Shown here piece after piece: positions 59,251 to 64,000 of a stretch of DNA of 64,000 bases; position 1 is the first letter of the stretch, and every line of letters begins with the position of its first letter. Source of the stretch: Streptomyces pactum (lineage in GTDB: Bacteria > Actinomycetota > Actinomycetes > Streptomycetales > Streptomycetaceae); NCBI RefSeq assembly GCF_002005225.1, contig NZ_CP019724.1:7234001-7298000 (forward strand). The letters run 5' to 3'. The position numbers and the translations under genes are program-made. Under the pieces are notes generated by a model. The model did not search any database. It worked only from the letters and a program-made list of their open reading frames with translations, and was not told where the DNA came from.

Positions 59251-59571
59251 CTACTGCAAGAACACCTGCGTGTTGTTGGGTACAGGCAGCCCGACCGCGT
59301 TGACCCGACCGACCTTGATGACCTTTGTTTTGCGGCCGTCCGGCAGCGTCACCCGCGAGTTGAGCGGCGGCTGATGGTCAGGCCAGGCGATGTACGAGGA
59401 GGACGACGTCACGTTCTCCCCGCCTGGTGTCGTCACCTGCTGTGTCGACTCGTCCAGCAGGCAGCGCACAATCTCTGCGGGGCGGTATACGTCACCGACA
59501 CTGGATGACCCCTGGTACGGCTCCACCGTCAGGCGGTGCCGCAGCACCTTCCTGGGGACTCGCCTCACCAC
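59251..59571 (-). CDS. Head closure-type protein
   Basis: A 106-residue beta-rich protein (RHRLTVEPYQGSSSVGDVYR, PPLNSRVTLPDGRKTKVIKV) in the place of the head-tail stopper/closure. The start at 59571 overlaps the connector stop by seven bases. Family assignment rests on gene order and size rather than a motif. Confidence 0.7.
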   Translation of the reverse strand: MVRRVPRKVLRHRLTVEPYQGSSSVGDVYRPAEIVRCLLDESTQQVTTPGGENVTSSSSYIAWPDHQPPLNSRVTLPDGRKTKVIKVGRVNAVGLPVPNNTQVFLQ

Positions 59572-60239
59572 GGCGTCGCCACCACCCCGAGCCGCAGCTT
59601 CTCCGACGGCAGACGTCGGAGTGCAGACGCTGCACGCGGTGGCAGGTACCCGTTGGCCACCGGCTGCGCCGAGATCGAGTTCGAGCCCCGCGACATGGAC
59701 ACCGGCCCGGCGCTGACGGACTGCCAGTCCCCGTCAGCGCCCAGTTCGTCGCCCGTCTCGTCCCACCAGTCGACGATGGCACACACCGCCTCAGCGAACG
59801 CTGCCTGCACGTCCGGGTCGGTGGGCATGCCCGCGCTGTCGGTGTCATACACGGCAGTCAGCAGGGCGTCGTCGAGGGACTTGGAAGCATCGGCGAGTTG
59901 ACGGACCGCGTCCAGGGGCGGCGCTGCCTGCAGCTGGTTGGCGAGCTGCGTCGTGGTCGCGTAGGACCGGCCGGTCAGCCCAGCACCTGGGGTAGGGGCC
60001 ACGGAGACCTGCTCGATCTCCACCGAGGCGCCCGTGCCCGTCACCGTCCACCGCAGCAGCCACACCCCGGCCGCCGTGTACGTGAGCGGCGCCGTCCACG
60101 TCTGCCCGCTATCCACAGTCGACGTGACCGGTGTGGACACTGTGCCGTCCGGTGCCGTGACGGCCAGCGTGGCCGTGGTCGTCGCGTCGTACGGGGCCAC
60201 CAGCAGCTGCGCGGTGACCACGTCTCCCACGTCGGGCAT
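59565..60239 (-). CDS. Head-tail connector with an N-terminal Ig-like domain
   Basis: A 224-residue protein. Residues about 1-80 are an Ig-like beta domain (ATLAVTAPDGTVSTPVTS, GVWLLRWTVTGTGASVEIEQ), and residues about 90-224 are a helical gp6-like connector (YATTTQLANQLQAAPPLDAV, VQAAFAEAVCAIVDWWDETG). Such Ig additions on structural proteins decorate virions. ATG 60239 shares a base with the stop of the preceding gene (TGATG). Confidence 0.78.
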   Translation of the reverse strand: MPDVGDVVTAQLLVAPYDATTTATLAVTAPDGTVSTPVTSTVDSGQTWTAPLTYTAAGVWLLRWTVTGTGASVEIEQVSVAPTPGAGLTGRSYATTTQLANQLQAAPPLDAVRQLADASKSLDDALLTAVYDTDSAGMPTDPDVQAAFAEAVCAIVDWWDETGDELGADGDWQSVSAGPVSMSRGSNSISAQPVANGYLPPRAASALRRLPSEKLRLGVVATPW

Positions 60240-62695
60240 CAGCCACCTCCAGAGGTCGAGGGCGTCAGGGACGGCCCGGATACGGACGCGGCCAGATGTG
60301 GGTCGGCCGTCGACGGGGTCAGCGTCGGCCCGGTCACCGACGGGGTGAGCGTTTCCGCGGGCTGCTGCTTGCGGCCCTCGATCGGGGCCGCGATGTCGTG
60401 CGCGCGGGCGGGGCGCAGGCGCCGGGTCTGGAACGGCTGCCGGATGGTGCCGGCGCGCTCGGCGGCCGACGCTGCGCCCAAGGTGTGGTGCTTGCTGCTG
60501 GTGGCGGCGGTTGCCCGGTCGGTGCAGCGGGCCACGCCGAGCCGGTGCTCCTTGCCTCGCGGCACCTCGACGGCCCGATCCGTGGCCGACGCGGCGCCGA
60601 GCGGCACCACACGGTCCGCAGCAAGCCCACCCCCGGTCTCCGCCGTGCCAGCGGTGCCGAGGAGTAGCTGCTTCGCGGCCCGCAGCCTGCCCGCGTTCTC
60701 CATCCCCCAGGCGGCGCCGAGGTCACCGGACGACCGCAGGTGCAGCATTCGGGCCCGGCTGTCGTCCGTGGCCGTGCCCAGCGTCAGATGCTTGCCCGCC
60801 GTCATCCGGCCGGCGTGCTCTTGGCCGTGAGCCTCGGCGAGCGGGACCCGGCGGCCGGCGGCCAGCGGGGCAGCGGAGTCCGCCGTGGCGGCCGCACCGG
60901 TGGGCTGGTCCTTGGCCGCGGTGACCGGCAGCGCGGTGTCCCCGGCCGCCGCCAGGAGCCAGGGAGCCGTCTTGCTGCCGGTCACCGGGAGCCCGCGCTC
61001 CGTGGCGCGGGCGTCTTCGAGCCGGGTCTCCCCGGCGGTCGTGAACGGGCGGGCCTCCTCGGCGGCGCCCGCCGTGCCGAGTACGGCCCGCTTCGTCGCG
61101 GTCAGGGCCAGGGCCGTGTCGCTGGTGCTGGCCACACCGGCCGGCCCGGACTTGGCCACAGTGGCCGATGCGGCCGTCGCATGCTCCCACGCGGCGCCGA
61201 GCACCAGAGCGCTCGCGTACCCGACGGTTCCGGCCGCCGTGACCTCCAAGGCCTGGCCGACCACGGCCGTACGAGCGTGCCCCACGGGCCCGGCCGACGA
61301 CTGCTCGGTGGCTGCGCCGAGCTCGGAACGCCTGGTGACCGTGAGCCCGTGGGCCGTGTCCGTCGTTCGGGCGTCGGCCAGTGTGCGGGCCTTGGTTCCG
61401 GTCAGCGGCACGGCCGCCTGGGTGTCGGTGGCGTCCGTCAGCGCCCTGGCCTTCGAAGCGCCGTACGGGGTGGCTCCGGTCTGCTCGGAGGCTGTGCCGA
61501 GCGGCACCACCACGGCGGCCGGAGCCACGTTGACGTCGTCGAACTCCGCGACGTTGAGCGTGCCGTCGTCTCGGTGGGCGATGAGCTGAACCTGAAGGTT
61601 CGGGTCGGACACCCACGCGGGCGCGGCCACCGTGCGGCGGGTCGTCCACGCAGCACCGTCTGGGCTGGTCTCCCACAGCAGATCCGCTCCGGTCTGCCGG
61701 ATGCGGAGGTAGGCGTGGGCGACGGGGTCGTACGGGATCGCCGTGTATTCGGGGTCGGCGTATCCGGCGCGGAGGGCCATGCCGAGGGTGTCAGCGACGG
61801 CGTTGTGCTCGATGACGACGTCCGTGCCCGGGGTCGTGGTCTGGATGAGGACCTGCGACCAGCACGCCACCAGCGAGTCACCGAGGGGCGCCGGATACAT
61901 GCGGCAGGACACCTGCGAGTTCCGCAGGGTGTAGATCTTCGCGGAGGCGTACGCCGCGTAGTCCAGGCCGCACGGGACCTGAGCGCGGCCGCCGGCCTCG
62001 GTGACGCCGCCGTACGAGTCGGGCCACAGGACCGGGTCGACGATGCCGTCGTCGAAGTCGTCGACCAGCTCGCTCGTAGGCGTGGCGATACGTCCGGCCA
62101 GGGGGCCGGCCGTGTCCCGCGCGCGGGCGGGGCCGAGGGTGCGGTCGTCGACCACGACGTCATCGAAGTCGATGTCCGCGATGGCCGGGTTGATGATGCC
62201 GAAGCGGGCGTACCGACCACCGCCGAGGACCGAGCTGGTGCGGGTGGCCCACAGGACGCCGTCGAGGCGGGCCTTGATGATGCCTGCCGTGTCGTCGTAG
62301 TACATCTCGACGTAGTGCCACTGGCCGAGGGTGAGCGGCGCGGAGGCGGTGCCGGTGGTGCCACCGGACAGGGTCGGGATGAGCGTCAGGTTGGGCTGGA
62401 GCTTGAGGCAGTAGAACCCGGAGACGGTGGTGGGATTGAACGACCACGCCATGATCGCGGTGGTCTGGTCGGGTGCCGTGTTCACCCGCACCCATGCGCG
62501 CAGGTGCACGCGCGCCGTAGGGGTGTCCGTCGGGTAGATCTGCTTGGTGATGCTGGCCTGCACTGCGGTGGCCGTGGTGCAGGACAGTGATGCCGCGCCC
62601 TGACGGGGCGTGGTCGTGTCGAAGGTGACGGTGCCGTTGGTGACGTCCCACCCGGCCGCCGACTGCGTGTCGAAGGTTTCACTCCACAGCCTCAC
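60239..62695 (-). CDS. Giant structural protein: two jelly-roll domains plus nineteen 20-residue repeats
   Basis: An 818-residue protein located between head-proximal genes and the connector. Residues 1-190 and about 205-392 look like LamG/concanavalin-type carbohydrate-binding jelly rolls (GQWHYVEMYYDDTAGIIKAR, TSPDGAAWTTRRTVAAPAWV). Residues 399-778 are nineteen tandem units of exactly 20 residues with consensus LGxA-x5-A-x6-K-x3, no insertions or deletions. A short Thr/Ser/Pro tail follows. It is likely a virion surface fibre or adhesin, but position suggests attachment to the head or neck rather than the tail tip. Similar repeat proteins exist in streptomycete phages as hypothetical proteins, as I recall. 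Confidence 0.75.
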   Translation of the reverse strand: MRLWSETFDTQSAAGWDVTNGTVTFDTTTPRQGAASLSCTTATAVQASITKQIYPTDTPTARVHLRAWVRVNTAPDQTTAIMAWSFNPTTVSGFYCLKLQPNLTLIPTLSGGTTGTASAPLTLGQWHYVEMYYDDTAGIIKARLDGVLWATRTSSVLGGGRYARFGIINPAIADIDFDDVVVDDRTLGPARARDTAGPLAGRIATPTSELVDDFDDGIVDPVLWPDSYGGVTEAGGRAQVPCGLDYAAYASAKIYTLRNSQVSCRMYPAPLGDSLVACWSQVLIQTTTPGTDVVIEHNAVADTLGMALRAGYADPEYTAIPYDPVAHAYLRIRQTGADLLWETSPDGAAWTTRRTVAAPAWVSDPNLQVQLIAHRDDGTLNVAEFDDVNVAPAAVVVPLGTASEQTGATPYGASKARALTDATDTQAAVPLTGTKARTLADARTTDTAHGLTVTRRSELGAATEQSSAGPVGHARTAVVGQALEVTAAGTVGYASALVLGAAWEHATAASATVAKSGPAGVASTSDTALALTATKRAVLGTAGAAEEARPFTTAGETRLEDARATERGLPVTGSKTAPWLLAAAGDTALPVTAAKDQPTGAAATADSAAPLAAGRRVPLAEAHGQEHAGRMTAGKHLTLGTATDDSRARMLHLRSSGDLGAAWGMENAGRLRAAKQLLLGTAGTAETGGGLAADRVVPLGAASATDRAVEVPRGKEHRLGVARCTDRATAATSSKHHTLGAASAAERAGTIRQPFQTRRLRPARAHDIAAPIEGRKQQPAETLTPSVTGPTLTPSTADPHLAASVSGPSLTPSTSGGG
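60362..61501 (-). repeat. Nineteen 60-bp coding repeats
   Basis: The 60-base period is visible directly: the GCGCCGA-type segment (encoding Leu-Gly-x-Ala) recurs every 60 bases across 1,140 bases. Copies are diverged at DNA level, only the positions for Leu/Gly, Ala and Lys/Arg being kept, which shows purifying selection on protein structure rather than recent duplication. Confidence 0.9.
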
Positions 62696-62716
62696 GGCAC
62701 CGCCCCCTCTCCCGCG

Positions 62717-63175
62717 CTATGCGGCGTTCTCCGAGACGGCGATGCCGCCCGCACCCACGCTCGCGGTGATCGACGTGCCGTCTGGGGTGACCGCGAAGTC
62801 ATGCACGGTCAGCGGGATCATCGCGGCGTCGGTGTTCGTACCGTCGGGGTCGAAGCAGATGACGATCTTTCCAGTCGGGTTTCCTGTCGCATCCGCCCAC
62901 ACCAGCGCATCGGCCGTGAAGCTGGCCTCATTGGTGGTGTCGTCGACCGTCTTCGTGACGCCCGTGAGTGTCTTGCGCCCCATGGTCGTCTGTTCGTTGG
63001 AGGCCCCGGCGAGGAGGGCGGCCAGAGTGTCGTAGTCCTGGAGCGCGTCATCGGATTCCAGACCCGTGGCTTCCAGGACGACGGCTACGAGCGCTGCGCC
63101 ACCGGTGCCCGCCTGGGCGGTACGGGCGAACCAGAGATGTTCACCCTTCGCGATGTTGGTCACGTAATTGCCCAT
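62717..63175 (-). CDS. Phage virion protein, possibly head decoration
   Basis: A 152-residue protein beginning MGNYVTNIAKGEHLWFART, with a beta-rich middle (LTGVTKTVDDTTNEASFTAD) and a C-terminal VHDFAVTPDGTSITASVGAG. Actinophage relatives of this sort are annotated as virion structural proteins. Gene order (before the connector, after where the capsid should be) suggests a head-associated protein. GGAG precedes ATG 63175. Confidence 0.65.
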   Translation of the reverse strand: MGNYVTNIAKGEHLWFARTAQAGTGGAALVAVVLEATGLESDDALQDYDTLAALLAGASNEQTTMGRKTLTGVTKTVDDTTNEASFTADALVWADATGNPTGKIVICFDPDGTNTDAAMIPLTVHDFAVTPDGTSITASVGAGGIAVSENAA

Positions 63176-63208
63176 TGGGTGACTCCAGTCTTGATTAGAA
63201 TTAGGGGC

Positions 63209-63970
63209 ATGTCGTCAGTGACGCGGATGTGCGATCAATGTGGCAGCGAGTTCTCCCGGAAGCCCAGCGATGCGGGCAGGTACTGCTCCCGGGCCTGCTA
63301 CCAGCGGAGCAAAGTCCGCATCGTGGAGTCCGTTTGCAAGCAGTGCAATCGGACCTTCACCCACCGCCCGGCGCTCAGCCCCAAGTTCTGCTCACCTACT
63401 TGTTCAGCCGACAGCATGCGGCGGTCAGAACCCGCCAACTGCCAGCAGTGCGACAGCGAGTACCGACGTCCTCCGACTCAACGCGGCAAGTACTGTTCGC
63501 CGGAGTGCCGAGCTGCGGCGTCAAGGAAGACGGACCGCGCGCACCGTCGAAATCTGCGTGTGCCCGGGCACCCGCTCGCCTTGAAGTCGGGCCTTGTTCA
63601 TGAGCAGCGCGTCATCCTGTACGAGAGGATCGGCCCCGGCTCACATCCGTGTTTCCACTGCGGAGAGAGCGTCACCTGGACGCCAGGCAACCGGACGCGG
63701 CCCGGCTCCCTCATCGCTGAACACCGCGACCGGGACCCCGAGAACCAGTCTCCTGAAAATCTGGTGCCGTCCTGCCAGCGTTGCAACAACCTGAACTCGG
63801 ACCGCCCAGTCGCGGTGGGTGAGACGTTCCGGCTCCGGAAGAACGGCACCAAGTTGCGCGGCGAGCGACGGAGCTGCGAGCGATGCGGCCAGTCGTTCGT
63901 CACCTGGGGCGCTCAGAAGCCTGGGCGTGGCCGCTTCTGCTCGCTCTCCTGCGCCCGCCGCAAATCGTGA
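63209..63970 (+). CDS. HNH endonuclease with multiple zinc knuckles
   Basis: A 253-residue protein on the strand opposite the structural genes. The N-terminal 115 residues contain three CxxC-x(n)-CSxxC type zinc units (MCDQCGSEF with YCSRAC, VCKQCNRTF with FCSPTC, NCQQCDSEY with YCSPEC). The HNH nuclease core follows: HPCFHCGESVTW, the His in LIAEHRDRDPEN and Asn in PENLVPSCQRCNN. A last zinc unit (SCERCGQSF with FCSLSC) ends it. Free-standing HNH enzymes inserted between phage genes are usually homing endonucleases; terminase-linked HNH proteins are the alternative. Confidence 0.85.
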   Translation: MSSVTRMCDQCGSEFSRKPSDAGRYCSRACYQRSKVRIVESVCKQCNRTFTHRPALSPKFCSPTCSADSMRRSEPANCQQCDSEYRRPPTQRGKYCSPECRAAASRKTDRAHRRNLRVPGHPLALKSGLVHEQRVILYERIGPGSHPCFHCGESVTWTPGNRTRPGSLIAEHRDRDPENQSPENLVPSCQRCNNLNSDRPVAVGETFRLRKNGTKLRGERRSCERCGQSFVTWGAQKPGRGRFCSLSCARRKS

Positions 63971-63976
63971 GGCGAG

Positions 63977-64000
63977 AGGGAGGCCACAGTGGACCTCCCT
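63977..64000. terminator. Hairpin after the HNH gene at the window edge
   Basis: AGGGAGGCCAC and its complement GTGG-A-CCTCCCT form an 11-bp stem with a single bulged base and minimal loop, beginning six bases after the HNH stop codon. It may be cut by the window edge. Confidence 0.5.

Larger units (their letters stand above)
46342..64000. mobile_element. Siphovirus-type prophage, one arm, right part outside the window
   Basis: From the disrupted DUF779 gene to the right edge the genes are phage-like: HTH regulators, lysis proteins, tail tip, tape measure, frameshifted chaperones, major tail, neck and connector proteins, in the order usual for long non-contractile tailed phages. Short genes overlap or touch, and the hosts' usual operon style and gene families disappear. 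Integrase, terminase, portal and major capsid are not seen, so they should lie to the right. The structural genes show no frameshift except the expected one, so the element may be intact. Confidence 0.9.

Noticed and set aside
60362..61501. CRISPR-like array because of the regular 60-base period
   Set aside because: The period is in-frame, repeats are diverged in DNA but conserved in protein pattern, and there are no unique spacers.

Overview
The window is chromosomal DNA of a Streptomyces species or a close actinomycete. This rests on the very high GC content with codon third positions nearly always G or C, frequent GTG and some TTG starts, and typical streptomycete families: a DUF397/Scr1-type regulator pair, MurT-GatD, a tripeptidyl-aminopeptidase-like secreted hydrolase and LytTR/LytS-flanked transporters. 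From memory the gene order from the biotin genes to the ATP-dependent DNA ligase resembles one arm of the S. coelicolor chromosome; I could not check this.

Region 1 (1-4.5 kb) is the biotin pathway: bioB-bioA-bioD on the minus strand, divergent from bioF. Region 2 (4.5-9.5 kb) has a DUF397/helix-turn-helix pair with a divergent HATPase protein, an NlpC/P60 hydrolase behind a probable c-di-AMP (ydaO-type) riboswitch, and a membrane protein under a divergent TetR with two copies of its likely operator. Region 3 (9.5-11.8 kb) is a patch of gene decay: a Tn3-type transposase fragment, an intact metallo-hydrolase, and a fused ureG-ureD urease relic. Region 4 (11.8-24.7 kb) carries a secreted peptidase, an epimerase-like enzyme, an acyltransferase, an MFS symporter, an RpiB-like protein, an asnC-ddaH-rocD arginine/ornithine unit, and a four-gene operon in which a response regulator and a sensor kinase flank an acetate-type symporter. 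Region 5 (24.7-38 kb) contains a Ser/Thr pseudokinase, CtaG, PfkA, GatD-MurT (lipid II amidation), a deformylase, a TetR facing an acyl-CoA dehydrogenase across a two-site operator, a decayed cupin gene, a succinate-semialdehyde dehydrogenase, and a Nudix/DNA ligase pair. Region 6 (38-46.2 kb) contains a thioredoxin-reductase-like flavoprotein divergent from an XRE-cupin regulator broken by one in-frame TGA, a quinone oxidoreductase with two translationally coupled acyl-CoA dehydrogenases, a lipase-type phosphodiesterase and a phosphodiester glycosidase.

Region 7 (about 46.34 kb to the right edge) is one arm of a siphovirus-type prophage. Its left junction cuts a DUF779 gene, leaving the last ~38 codons. 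Next come small accessory genes and HTH regulators, then on the minus strand a lysis block (two small membrane proteins and an amidase) and the structural genes. Read in the direction of transcription from the right edge these are: two head-proximal structural proteins, connector, head closure, gp10-like protein, tail terminator, major tail protein, frameshifted tail chaperones, tape measure, tail-tip protein and lysis. Integrase, terminase, portal and capsid genes must lie beyond the window. The most unusual object is an 818-residue structural protein whose C-terminal half is 19 consecutive 20-residue repeats with no indels. An HNH endonuclease gene sits on the opposite strand beside it.

No tRNA, rRNA, CRISPR array or biosynthetic gene cluster is visible.
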